Source: Legionellaceae bacterium | GTDB taxonomy: Bacteria; Pseudomonadota; Gammaproteobacteria; Legionellales; Legionellaceae | Assembly: GCA_947504795.1 (NCBI GenBank) | Contig: CANNJG010000012.1 | Location: 1 to 20,675 of the forward strand | Reading direction: 5' to 3' | DNA length: 20,675 bases | Shown here: piece by piece, positions 7,425 through 15,411 of the stretch | How positions within the stretch are numbered: the stretch's first letter is position 1 | Layout: each line of letters starts with the position of its first letter | Made by a program: the position numbers and the translations under genes | Notes under the pieces: model-generated | The model's database searches: none | Seen by the model: the letters and a program-made list of their open reading frames with translations, nothing else | What the model was told of the DNA's origin: nothing

Positions 7425-8012
7425 ATGACGTTTCAACTACCCGCATTGCCTTATGCACTCGACGCTTTAGCGCCTCATATTTCGAAAGAGACTTTAGAAT
7501 ATCATTACGGAAAACATCATAACGCTTATGTTGTGAACCTGAATAAACTCATTATTGACACTCCTTTTGCAACCTTACCTTTAGAAGACATTATCAAGCA
7601 AGCCACTGGCCCTTTATTTAATAACGCGGCTCAAGTATGGAATCATACGTTTTACTGGCATTGTTTATCTCCCAAAGGGGGCAACGAGCCAACAGGCGCA
7701 TTGGCTGATGACATCCAAAAAACGTTTGGTTCTTTTCAAGCGTTTAAGGAGCAATTCACGCAAACGGCCCTAACAACCTTTGGTTCCGGCTGGGCCTGGT
7801 TAGTTCGTGACGCTGGCGCTTTAAAAATTGTGAGCACGTCGAATGCCGGCACGCCATTAACCTCAGGACAAACGCCTTTGCTGACGTGCGATGTGTGGGA
7901 GCACGCTTACTACATCGATTACCGCAATCTAAGACCTGACTATCTTGCAGCCTTTTGGTCATTAGTCAATTGGGAGTTTGCCGGAGCGCATGCCTCAGAC
8001 TTCAAGGCCTAA
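7425..8012 (+). CDS. sodB: Superoxide dismutase [Fe]
   Basis: The 195-residue enzyme converts superoxide to oxygen and hydrogen peroxide. The metal ligands His27, His74, Asp156 and His160 are all in place (YHYGKHH, WNHTFYWH, CDVWEHAYY). Gln70 in NNAAQVWNHTFYW is at the position typical of iron enzymes; manganese enzymes carry their glutamine elsewhere. No signal peptide is present, so it is cytosolic. GGAGATAGCC precedes the ATG. It diverges from grxD, sharing a 211-base region, and is followed after 6 bases by a TauE/SafE gene. The peroxide it makes is a substrate of the neighbouring peroxiredoxin. Confidence 0.96.
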   Translation: MTFQLPALPYALDALAPHISKETLEYHYGKHHNAYVVNLNKLIIDTPFATLPLEDIIKQATGPLFNNAAQVWNHTFYWHCLSPKGGNEPTGALADDIQKTFGSFQAFKEQFTQTALTTFGSGWAWLVRDAGALKIVSTSNAGTPLTSGQTPLLTCDVWEHAYYIDYRNLRPDYLAAFWSLVNWEFAGAHASDFKA

Positions 8013-8022
8013 TAAGCCTTGA
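8002..8022. repeat. Inverted repeat across the sodB stop and the permease start
   Basis: TCAAGGC (8002-8008) and GCCTTGA (8016-8022) form a perfect 7-base stem around a 7-base loop. The sodB stop codon (8010-8012) lies in the loop and the proposed TTG start (8019-8021) in the second arm. No T run follows, so it is not a typical terminator. Confidence 0.6.
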
Positions 8023-8819
8023 TACTGTTCATTTATCTAAGCATTGGAATCCTCTCTGGCTTGCTTTCAGGATTATTAGGCGTGGGGGGCGGAATTATTG
8101 TTGTGCCCGCCCTTGCCGTGCTTTTGAAGCATAATTCTATGTTCCAAGCCGGTGATATCATGCATATCGCTGTCGGAACATCCTTAGCTGTGATGATTGC
8201 TACTTCTTGCTCTTCTGCGCTGGCTTATCAGCGCCATAAAGCGCTTATATGGCCTGTTTTTTGGCGAATGATACCCGGATTAACGCTTGGAATAGGCATT
8301 GGCTTTGTCGTGACTCAGCACTTAGCCAATGCGACACTGACACGACTGTTTTCGATTTTTTTAGTCATCATTGCGATGCATCTGTTACTGGGTACGCCAA
8401 AAAACAAACCTATCGCAACGCAAGCACGGCCAGCTACCTATCCGGTTGCCCATCAAGTAGTCATTGTTATCGCAAGTCTTTTGATTGGTATATGTTCTGT
8501 GTTATTTGGAATTGGAGGGGGCACTTTGATGCTACCCTTATTTTTAATGTTGCGCTTAACGATTCGTGAAGCAGCAGGAACGTCGACCCTCTGTGGGATG
8601 ATCGCAGCTGCGATCAGCACGCTATTATTGTCTCTCACCAAGAGCGCCCATCCTTATCTTCACACCTCTGGCTATATTTATTGGCCTGCTGCACTTGCTA
8701 TTGCGGCAAGTTCGGTATGCTTTGCACCCTTAGGCACACGCTTAGCGTTTAAACTTCCTATTCCTGTTCTCAAACGATTATTTGCAGTCGTGCTGTGCAT
8801 CAGCGCATGGTTTATTTAA
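8019..8819 (+). CDS. TauE/SafE family membrane permease
   Basis: A 266-residue, very hydrophobic protein with about eight membrane segments and the two internal repeats of this family, each opening with a Gly-rich motif: LLGVGGG around residues 19-25 and LFGIGGG around 162-168. Relatives export or import sulfite, sulfoacetate, sulfonates or other small anions, but many members are uncharacterised, so the substrate here is unknown. The only start that keeps the first membrane helix is TTG at 8019; AAGG lies about 11 bases upstream inside sodB. It follows sodB after 6 bases and is probably co-transcribed, with translation perhaps lowered by the hairpin covering its start codon. Confidence 0.85.
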   Translation: MILFIYLSIGILSGLLSGLLGVGGGIIVVPALAVLLKHNSMFQAGDIMHIAVGTSLAVMIATSCSSALAYQRHKALIWPVFWRMIPGLTLGIGIGFVVTQHLANATLTRLFSIFLVIIAMHLLLGTPKNKPIATQARPATYPVAHQVVIVIASLLIGICSVLFGIGGGTLMLPLFLMLRLTIREAAGTSTLCGMIAAAISTLLLSLTKSAHPYLHTSGYIYWPAALAIAASSVCFAPLGTRLAFKLPIPVLKRLFAVVLCISAWFI

Positions 8820-8837
8820 GTGATGAGGGTCCGCCAT

Positions 8838-9473
8838 TCACTCAGGCACGCTCTTGATCTTTGATAACTGATAATACCGCATCAATTTCACCACGCGCCT
8901 CACGTCGTTACATTCACGTGCGATAGCCACGACTTTTTCAGCTTGTTCTGCATCTACGTCCCCCATTAAGAAGACCACTTGATCCGCCGTGACAATTTTA
9001 AAGCGATCCGGGTCAATCGATACATCTGCTAGAATTTCTGAACGAATCTTCGCCGTGATCCAGCTGTCTAATACCGGATCATCGCCGCCTCGATACACCA
9101 CTAATTCATCAAAAAAACGTCGTTTTCCTGGAATAGCGTTGAGCCTAGCTGTGGCTTCACGATGCATGATTTTGCTCGGCACGTGCCCCGTCAATAACAC
9201 ATCTCGATTAAATACGGCTAGATCAAGCAAACATTCGTCACATTTAAAGTAATCATCTTTGTACAGCGCTCGATTGCTATCCGCACCTAATTTAAAATCA
9301 TTGAATTTAATCGACCAACTGTGCCGATCATAGATCAGCCCAGCGCCCGTCCATATGCCTGAAACACAAGCGCTTAAACTCAGAACGCCGAGCATGACGA
9401 TGCCCCAGTGAATTAAAGTGCGCCGAGAATTAACGAATATATTGAAACATTTTGACCACTTGACGCACACCAT
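8838..9473 (-). CDS. BON-domain lipoprotein, second copy
   Basis: This 211-residue protein has a lipobox LSAC (Cys36) after a hydrophobic segment and a C-terminal BON domain (about residues 130-205), with WITAKIRSEIL and VVFLMGDVDAEQAEKV. An N-terminal, more diverged BON-like part covers about 55-125. It appears to be a paralogue of the dolP gene directly upstream: the layout is the same but the sequence is clearly diverged. It also has a CDEC pair (Cys78, Cys81) in the first domain. The start at 9473 lies inside dolP (44-base overlap) and has GAGG about 8 bases upstream; the resulting n-region before the signal helix is long. Expected place: outer membrane, periplasmic face. A specific function is not known. 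Confidence 0.75.
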   Translation of the reverse strand: MVCVKWSKCFNIFVNSRRTLIHWGIVMLGVLSLSACVSGIWTGAGLIYDRHSWSIKFNDFKLGADSNRALYKDDYFKCDECLLDLAVFNRDVLLTGHVPSKIMHREATARLNAIPGKRRFFDELVVYRGGDDPVLDSWITAKIRSEILADVSIDPDRFKIVTADQVVFLMGDVDAEQAEKVVAIARECNDVRRVVKLMRYYQLSKIKSVPE

Positions 9474-10086
9474 TGACTTTCCTCGCTACATTCACCACCA
9501 AATCAGCTTGTTCTGGTCTCACAACCCCACTTAAATACACCACATTATTTTCTGTGATGACTTTAATAGAACCAGACTCGAGACCTTTTTTAGTCAGCAT
9601 AAGACTACGCACTTCGCTTGTAATCCAAATATCTCGGCTTTGTTGTTGCAAATCAATGGGTGCACCAACCGAAAGATGATTATACACGCGCTGGACATTA
9701 GGCGTAGTTTGAGCAATTTCTTGCACCAAGGTTTTTAAAGAGGCCGACCGCACTTGCCCGACTAATAGAACCATTTGTTGATAAGCACTAACTTTCACGC
9801 GCGAATTCGCACAGTTTGGATCCTTCGCCACTGCGGTGTGAATCACATAAAAAATGCGCGCATCCTGCTCTATGGTTGTCACGCTGCGGCGATCGTAAAC
9901 AATCAATCCACTAGCCGCCCCAGCGAGCATAGCGACCACACATCCGGACAAGACGTATCCTATCAGGCATAACGCGATACCCCTTCTAGCGAAACACCTT
10001 GATTGCTTCGCGTCTTGACTCGTGTGCCTCCGCAACCAACGATCCCAAATCTTGCGTACAAATGAGTCTATCGCCTTAGTCTTCAT
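9430..10086 (-). CDS. dolP: DolP-like dual-BON outer-membrane lipoprotein
   Basis: The 218-residue protein matches DolP (YraP), which in E. coli binds anionic phospholipid at the outer membrane and supports BAM function and envelope integrity. Seen: a hydrophobic segment ending in LSGC (Cys49, lipidation site), a first BON domain around residues 70-140 and a second around 148-218 with DIWITSEVRSLML, VVYLSGVVRPEQAD and VNGVRQVVKMF. The region before the hydrophobic segment is about 35 residues, long for a lipoprotein signal, with no better start visible. The ATG overlaps the diaA stop as ATGA, showing coupling. The gene order yraN-diaA-dolP is the same as in E. coli. Confidence 0.88.
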   Translation of the reverse strand: MKTKAIDSFVRKIWDRWLRRHTSQDAKQSRCFARRGIALCLIGYVLSGCVVAMLAGAASGLIVYDRRSVTTIEQDARIFYVIHTAVAKDPNCANSRVKVSAYQQMVLLVGQVRSASLKTLVQEIAQTTPNVQRVYNHLSVGAPIDLQQQSRDIWITSEVRSLMLTKKGLESGSIKVITENNVVYLSGVVRPEQADLVVNVARKVNGVRQVVKMFQYIR

Positions 10087-10679
10087 GCTATCATTCCAAA
10101 AAGTGCGCGGTCGATTAAATCACAAAAACAATGCAATATAAATAAATGGACTTCTCTAATCCGCGCTGAGTAAGCACCAGGTACGCGGAGTTCGATGTCC
10201 CCCGCACCTAATTGATTGGCCAAAAGTCCGCCATCACCACCTGTCAAAGCAATAGTGGCGATCCCTTTCGCGCGCGCTGTATTCACCACATGCAGGATCG
10301 GATTGGTATCACCCGTGGTAGACAGAACCATCAACTTATCATTCTGCTGTCCCAACGCATGTATTTGCCGTGAAAATACGTGATCAAACGGACCATCATT
10401 GGCCATCCGCGTCAATGCTGATACATCTCCGGATAAACTGATCACCGGCAATGAAGGCCGCTCAACCTCAAAATAATGCTGCATCGCCGTGGAAAAATGC
10501 AAACAATTAGCCATCGAACCACCGATGCCACAAATAAAAATTCGGCCATCTGCAAGCAAACAATCGACTAATTGTGCACCAGCCCGCGCAATCTGTTCTG
10601 ACAGAATATCGACTAAAGCAATTTTGCTTTCAATATCTTGTGTAAATAAGGCACGAATCCGCTCACAGGGATCTGTCAT
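10083..10679 (-). CDS. diaA: DiaA-like SIS-domain protein
   Basis: The 198-residue protein is a sugar isomerase (SIS) domain protein related to E. coli DiaA, which binds DnaA as a tetramer and helps initiation at oriC, and to GmhA. Seen: the N-terminal helical part, GIGGSMANCLHF at 51-62 where DiaA has a CGNGTSAANAQHF-like loop, LSTTGDTNPIL at 119-129, and LTGGDGGLLA. The C-terminal end CDLIDRALF matches DiaA well. The position between yraN and dolP supports DiaA over GmhA. Its ATG follows yraN by 11 bases with GAGGA in the gap. The phosphosugar-loop residues differ from E. coli DiaA at several places, so ligand binding, if any, may differ. Confidence 0.88.
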   Translation of the reverse strand: MTDPCERIRALFTQDIESKIALVDILSEQIARAGAQLVDCLLADGRIFICGIGGSMANCLHFSTAMQHYFEVERPSLPVISLSGDVSALTRMANDGPFDHVFSRQIHALGQQNDKLMVLSTTGDTNPILHVVNTARAKGIATIALTGGDGGLLANQLGAGDIELRVPGAYSARIREVHLFILHCFCDLIDRALFGMIA

Positions 10680-10690
10680 AGTTTCTATCC

Positions 10691-11047
10691 TCAGAAATCG
10701 GCACCGAAGGCATTAGGGATCCAGTCGATGGTTGCTGGCTGCCCTTGAAGAACCAGTACATCAAAACGACTCATATACTGCGCTTGCAATCGATAGCGTT
10801 GAATATACGCAGCGGCGGTATTTAAGATTTTACGCCGTTTTAACGCCGTAATACTCTCAATAGCCCCGCCAAACACATCCGAACATCGCGCACGAACTTC
10901 TACGAATACTAAATAGTCGTGATCTTGCATGATTAAATCAATTTCACCCATCTGCGCGCGGTAATTACTTTCTCGCCAAACAAGCCCCTGCTTGAGCAGA
11001 TAATCACGGGCTAGGCGTTCAGCAGCAAGGCCTTGTTGTAACGACAT
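10691..11047 (-). CDS. yraN: YraN family (UPF0102) protein
   Basis: A 118-residue member of the UPF0102 family, which has a restriction-endonuclease-like fold and no firm function. The family pattern is present: G..AE..A...L...G, YRAQMGEIDLIMQD (Glu and Asp at about 35 and 37) and LVFVEVRAR, equal to the E-I-D ... V-F-V-E-V-[KR] core seen in nuclease-like folds. Its ATG follows the parB stop by 2 bases, so it is part of the same transcript. The ribosome binding site (GGAA) is weak, suggesting dependence on parB translation. Confidence 0.92.
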   Translation of the reverse strand: MSLQQGLAAERLARDYLLKQGLVWRESNYRAQMGEIDLIMQDHDYLVFVEVRARCSDVFGGAIESITALKRRKILNTAAAYIQRYRLQAQYMSRFDVLVLQGQPATIDWIPNAFGADF

Positions 11048-11049
11048 GG

Positions 11050-11919
11050 TTATTCCAAAATTTGAGTCAATATCTGATCGAGAGAGGACCAGTCGGGATA
11101 GTGTATAACAATCGTCCCACGTCCAGACTCATCTGATTTTAATTTTACCGCCGTTTGCAAATGACTGGTCAACGCAACCAGTTTCTCTTGAACATGGATC
11201 GGATACGGCACAGGTTTTCGTGAAACGGTTGAGGCCCCCGCTTTAACGCGCACAACAAGTGCTTCTGTTTCCCGCACTGATAATTGCTTAGCCACAACTT
11301 CTTTAGCCACTTTGGCTTGCAAATCAGCGGTAAGTGTCAACAAACAACGCGCGTGTCCCATATCCAGTTCACCACGCTCTAGCATAGCGAGTACATCAGG
11401 ATTTAAGTTGAGTAACCGCAAATGATTGGAAACACTGGCGCGAGATGTCGATAATAGTGTTGCAATGTGTTGATGCGTAAGTTGAAATTCTGTGAATAAA
11501 CGGTGCATCGCGTACGCTTGATCAACAACCGATAGATCTTCGCGTTGTAAATTCTCAATCAATGCTAATGCCAACGCGGTTTCATCATCGACTTGGCGGA
11601 CGACCACAGGGACCCGAGTTAACCCAGCCCGCTTACAAGCACGCCAGCGGCGTTCTCCTGCCATAATTTCGTATTGACCTACTGCGATTTCCCGAACAAC
11701 CAATGGTTGTAATAATCCTTGTGTTTGAATCGAAGCGGTCAATTCTGCTAAAGCCTCCTCATCAAATTCACGCCGCGGTTGGTAACGCCCTGGGACTAAG
11801 CTGTCAATAGGCGCCTGAATGATCATCGCATGTTCAGAAGAAATAGCGTGCACTTGAATAGCTGAATCACCCAACAACGCCGACAAACCTCGACCTAATC
11901 CACTGCGTTTCTGGCTCAT
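11050..11919 (-). CDS. parB: Chromosome-partitioning protein ParB
   Basis: The 289-residue ParB/Spo0J binds parS sites and spreads along DNA as a CTP-dependent clamp, working with ParA to segregate the origin region. Seen: the basic N-terminal GLGRGLSALLG motif that stimulates ParA, the ParB/Srx domain with GRYQPRR and the CTP-binding GERRWRA motif (88-94), the LIENLQREDL segment, then a helix-turn-helix around residues 125-165 (HIATLLSTSRASVSNHLRLL) and a C-terminal dimerisation part. The start overlaps the parA stop as ATGA with GAGGTGA just upstream. Chromosomal rather than plasmid type, as shown by gene context. No intact parS was found in the window. Confidence 0.96.
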   Translation of the reverse strand: MSQKRSGLGRGLSALLGDSAIQVHAISSEHAMIIQAPIDSLVPGRYQPRREFDEEALAELTASIQTQGLLQPLVVREIAVGQYEIMAGERRWRACKRAGLTRVPVVVRQVDDETALALALIENLQREDLSVVDQAYAMHRLFTEFQLTHQHIATLLSTSRASVSNHLRLLNLNPDVLAMLERGELDMGHARCLLTLTADLQAKVAKEVVAKQLSVRETEALVVRVKAGASTVSRKPVPYPIHVQEKLVALTSHLQTAVKLKSDESGRGTIVIHYPDWSSLDQILTQILE

Positions 11920-12686
11920 GCCATCACCTCTTGTTTACTCATCACTTCCGATGCGAGCACCATATAGGCAGCCGCCCCGATAGAATGCTTGTCATATTGG
12001 TTTGCAGACAATCCATGACTGGGCGCTTCGGCCAAACGCACATTGCGAGGAATCACCGAGCGATATAACGTGTCGGTGAAATGTTCCGACAGTTGTTTGG
12101 AAACATCGCAACATAAACGATTCCGCGCATCATACATCGTTCGCAATACCCCTTCTATCTCTAAGGTTGGATTCACAGACTCTTTAACTTGTTCAATCGT
12201 ATTCAGTAACGCCGCTAATCCTTCTAATGCATAATATTCACATTGCATAGGGATCAATACCGAGTCTGCGGCGACTAACGCATTTAAGGTCAACATATTT
12301 AACGCCGGCGGACAATCAATCAAGATATACTCATAGCGGTCGCGTAATGTGGCTAACGCACGGCGTAAAAACGTCTCACGTTGTAACCTCGCCATTAAAT
12401 TCACTTCAGCAACCGTCAAATCACCATTGGCAGGGATTAAATCAAACCCAGCCGAAACCGCTACGCACGCCTGTGAGGGGTCACATGCATGTAATAAAAC
12501 ATCATTACTGGAGTAGGTAATCCCATGTTTATTCACGCCTGCCCCCGTGGTCGCGTTACCTTGTGGATCCAGATCCACTAATAATACTGTTTTCGCATTC
12601 GCAGCCAGCGATGCCGATAAATTAATCGCCGTTGTGGTTTTGCCTACCCCGCCTTTTTGATTGGCGATGGCGATAATTTTGGTCAT
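11916..12686 (-). CDS. parA: Chromosome-partitioning ATPase ParA
   Basis: A 256-residue Soj/ParA ATPase that works with ParB in chromosome segregation. The deviant Walker A motif KGGVGKTT (11-18) follows directly after the N-terminus, with DLDPQGNATTG (Walker A') and ILIDCPPAL (Walker B) behind. There is no N-terminal DNA-binding extension, so it is the short chromosomal type. The ATG at 12686 is chosen because AAGGA lies 7 bases upstream; a TTG two codons earlier is also in frame. It starts 17 bases after the rsmG stop and shares a 4-base overlap with parB. Confidence 0.97.
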   Translation of the reverse strand: MTKIIAIANQKGGVGKTTTAINLSASLAANAKTVLLVDLDPQGNATTGAGVNKHGITYSSNDVLLHACDPSQACVAVSAGFDLIPANGDLTVAEVNLMARLQRETFLRRALATLRDRYEYILIDCPPALNMLTLNALVAADSVLIPMQCEYYALEGLAALLNTIEQVKESVNPTLEIEGVLRTMYDARNRLCCDVSKQLSEHFTDTLYRSVIPRNVRLAEAPSHGLSANQYDKHSIGAAAYMVLASEVMSKQEVMA

Positions 12687-12703
12687 AGTCAATCCTTCAT
12701 TAC

Positions 12704-13333
12704 TTATTTATGGTTAATCACAACACAACAGCGCTCCTCTGTCATCCCTAATACTGAATAATGCTCAATCCGATGAGGGTAGGTTAATGCCAATAGCTCT
12801 GGCATCACATTAGGACCTTTCATAGCAACCCAGACACCGTCTGAGGCCAATAAGTGTTGGGTAGCATCGATCATTGTCTGAATTTGGGCGAAAGCACGAC
12901 TCACTATCGTATCAAATGGCCGGACGGATGAGTAGGTTTCAACCCGCGCTTGCACCACTTCAATATTTTCTAACTTTAAAGCGTGTTGTACTGCTTGCAA
13001 AAAACGAGTTTTCTTACCGTTGCTATCCAACAACACAAATTGCCTATCTGGGCACGCGATGGCTAACGGGATACCCGGTAATCCCGCACCCGTGCCGACA
13101 TCCAAAATAAAGTCGCCTTTGATCCAAGGTAGCACAGCTAAACTATCAAAAACATGCCGTCCAACCATCTCATGAATATCTCGCACAGCAGTCAGATTAT
13201 AAGCTTGATTCCATTGGTTGAGTAACTGTAAATACTGGTTTAATTGATCTGCTGCGGCGTCTGGATGCTCCAAGTGTGTCAGCTGCGCAATTCCTTTACG
13301 CAAGGTTGCTACGATATCATTCACAGGCTTCAT
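12704..13333 (-). CDS. rsmG: 16S rRNA (guanine-527-N7)-methyltransferase
   Basis: The 209-residue enzyme (GidB) methylates N7 of G527 in 16S rRNA; loss causes low-level streptomycin resistance in several bacteria. Seen: YNLTAVRD, then the SAM-binding motif LDVGTGAGLPGIPLA around residues 77-91, LLDSNGKKTRFL, and SRAFAQ with the following MKGP, all GidB signatures. Length is near the 207 residues of E. coli RsmG. Its start overlaps the end of mnmG by 17 bases, so both are one transcription unit. Confidence 0.96.
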   Translation of the reverse strand: MKPVNDIVATLRKGIAQLTHLEHPDAAADQLNQYLQLLNQWNQAYNLTAVRDIHEMVGRHVFDSLAVLPWIKGDFILDVGTGAGLPGIPLAIACPDRQFVLLDSNGKKTRFLQAVQHALKLENIEVVQARVETYSSVRPFDTIVSRAFAQIQTMIDATQHLLASDGVWVAMKGPNVMPELLALTYPHRIEHYSVLGMTEERCCVVINHK

Positions 13334-15212
13334 AGGACTCGGCCACCAGTCTCTTTTTTTTCAAATATACCAACAATAGCGATAAGGCTGCTGGGGTGAT
13401 TCCTGAAATTCGTCCAGCCTGTGCTAGGGTCCGTGGTTGAATGTGATTCAGTTTTTGGATCACTTCTGCTGACAAACCACTGACTTGTCGATAATCCATT
13501 ATTTGCGGCAATTGCGTGGTTTCATATTTTTGCATGCGCACCACATCTAATAATTGTCTATCAATGTATCCCTGGTATTTCGTTTGAATTTCAACTTGTT
13601 GCGCCACGGCTTCCGGTACCTCGGGTAAGTGTAAATCCGTTAAAGCTTGTAAATTCTGGTAACTTATTTCAGGACGCTTGAGGACTTCATGGGCCTTAGA
13701 ATCATGTTGCAAAGGCTTGTCCAACACCGTTTGCAGACCCTGATTATGCCCCACACGCACCCAAGTTTCTTGCAACTGCGCTTGCAAGCGTTCAATTGCT
13801 TCGCGTTTCTCACAAAACGCTTGCCAACGCTGCTCGCTCACCAAACCCAAATTACGTCCTATTTCGGTCAAACGCAAATCAGCGTTATCTTCACGTAATA
13901 ACAAGCGATATTCTGCACGTGACGTAAACATGCGATAGGGTTCTTGGGTCCCGCGCGTAATCAAATCATCAATCAGCACCCCCACATATGCCTCATTACG
14001 AGCAGGACTCCATAAAGGTTTATCTCTGACCCATAAGACCGCATTTAACCCGGCGATCAAACCTTGTGCTGCCGCTTCTTCATAGCCGGTTGTCCCATTA
14101 ATTTGACCTGCAAAAAACAAATTAGCATACGGTTTGGTTTGCAAATAAGGGGTTAACCCACGTGGGTCGAAGTAATCATATTCAATCGCATAACCAGGGC
14201 GGGTAATATGCGCCTGTTCAAAACCGCGTAAGGTTTTCACAAATTGAACTTGCACATCAAATGGCAGGCTGGTGGAAATACCGTTTGGATACATTTCGTG
14301 GGTGGTCAATCCTTCGGGCTCGACAAAAATCTGATGGGATGCTTTATCCGCAAAGCGCACCACTTTATCTTCAATAGACGGACAATAGCGAGGGCCTACC
14401 CCTTCAATCACACCGGCATACATGGGTGATTGGTGCAAATTTTGACGAATAATGTCATGCGTTTGCTCGGTGGTATGAGTGATAAAACAAGCCATTTGTT
14501 CAGGGTGTTGGGCAGCATTGCCCATATAAGAGAAAACGGGCGTAGGCGTATCTCCTGGCTGAACAACCATTTGCGTATAATCTAAACTACGTCCATCAAT
14601 ACGCGGTGGCGTTCCCGTCTTCAAGCGTCCCACTGGCAAGGCAAGATCTCTTAAGCGCTGCGCTAACAAAATGGAAGGCGGATCCCCGGCTCGACCCCCT
14701 GGGGACTGATTCATTCCAACATGAATTTTTCCACCCAAAAATGTCCCTACGGTCAATACAATCGCACGCGCAGATAAGCGTAATCCTAATTGTGTCACAA
14801 CGCCGGTCACACGATCTCCCTCAACCACCACATCTTCAACGGCTTGCTGAAATAAGGTTAAATTCGGTTGAGTTTGCAGAATATGACGAATAGCTTGGCG
14901 ATATAACACCCGATCCGCTTGGGCGCGCGTCGCGCGTACGGCGGGTCCTTTCGAGGCATTCAAGATACGAAACTGGATGCCGGCTTCATCAGCCGCACGC
15001 GCCATAGCCCCATCTAAGGCGTCGATTTCTTTCACCAAATGTCCTTTACCAATCCCGCCGATGGCAGGATTACAAGACATTTGACCGAGTAAATCCATGT
15101 TGTGCGTCAATAGGAGCGTTTGGGCACCCATTCGCGCAGCAGCTAATGCGGCTTCCGTCCCCGCATGCCCTCCACCCACTATAATTACATCGTAATATGC
15201 ATCAAGATTCAT
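13317..15212 (-). CDS. mnmG: tRNA uridine-34 modification enzyme MnmG
   Basis: The 631-residue FAD protein (GidA) works with MnmE to make cmnm5U at the wobble position of certain tRNAs. The FAD-binding motif VGGGHAGTEAALAAARMG is at residues 12-29, followed by MSCNPAIGGIGKGHLVKEIDALDG with the conserved Cys47, FLGGKIHVG, and KTGTPPRIDG. The C-terminal helical part around residues 530-625 with YQGYIDRQ and the RISGITPAALSLLLVYLKK segment is intact, and full length equals that of E. coli MnmG. It heads the mnmG-rsmG-parA-parB-yraN-diaA-dolP run. No clear ribosome binding site precedes the ATG. Confidence 0.97.
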   Translation of the reverse strand: MNLDAYYDVIIVGGGHAGTEAALAAARMGAQTLLLTHNMDLLGQMSCNPAIGGIGKGHLVKEIDALDGAMARAADEAGIQFRILNASKGPAVRATRAQADRVLYRQAIRHILQTQPNLTLFQQAVEDVVVEGDRVTGVVTQLGLRLSARAIVLTVGTFLGGKIHVGMNQSPGGRAGDPPSILLAQRLRDLALPVGRLKTGTPPRIDGRSLDYTQMVVQPGDTPTPVFSYMGNAAQHPEQMACFITHTTEQTHDIIRQNLHQSPMYAGVIEGVGPRYCPSIEDKVVRFADKASHQIFVEPEGLTTHEMYPNGISTSLPFDVQVQFVKTLRGFEQAHITRPGYAIEYDYFDPRGLTPYLQTKPYANLFFAGQINGTTGYEEAAAQGLIAGLNAVLWVRDKPLWSPARNEAYVGVLIDDLITRGTQEPYRMFTSRAEYRLLLREDNADLRLTEIGRNLGLVSEQRWQAFCEKREAIERLQAQLQETWVRVGHNQGLQTVLDKPLQHDSKAHEVLKRPEISYQNLQALTDLHLPEVPEAVAQQVEIQTKYQGYIDRQLLDVVRMQKYETTQLPQIMDYRQVSGLSAEVIQKLNHIQPRTLAQAGRISGITPAALSLLLVYLKKKRLVAESYEACE

Positions 15213-15242
15213 ACAAAACTATTTGTTCAATATTTGGGTGGT

Positions 15243-15252
15243 ATTATACACG
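15243..15252 (-). promoter_or_regulatory. mnmG -10 element with overlapping DnaA-box-like sequence
   Basis: On the minus strand TATAAT (15243-15248) is a perfect -10 hexamer about 30 bases before the mnmG ATG; the -35 region is poor. On the plus strand TTATACACG at 15244-15252 matches the DnaA-box consensus TTATNCACA at 8 of 9 positions. It is a single site, so an origin is not supported. Confidence 0.35.
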
Positions 15253-15340
15253 AATCGGCTAAGGATAGTATACGAAAACCCGCACGCAATCTTTAGTGCC
15301 GGACAACATGGCCGAAACTTATCAATACGCACTCGACAAA

Positions 15341-15407
15341 CTAAAATAAAGACTACTCGGCTGCCTGGCTTCCGTGCTTTATGCGCCGGACGTAGGCAGC
15401 GGAGTAG
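15341..15407 (-). terminator. Rho-independent terminator after the 622-residue gene
   Basis: CTACTCGGCTGCC (15353-15365) and GGCAGCGGAGTAG (15395-15407) pair over 13 bases with one mismatch; part of the interior (TCCG/CGGA) can extend the stem. On the minus strand it is followed by the T-rich tail TCTTTATTTTAG. It begins 5 bases after the stop codon of the membrane-protein gene. Confidence 0.75.
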
Positions 15408-15411
15408 GTGG

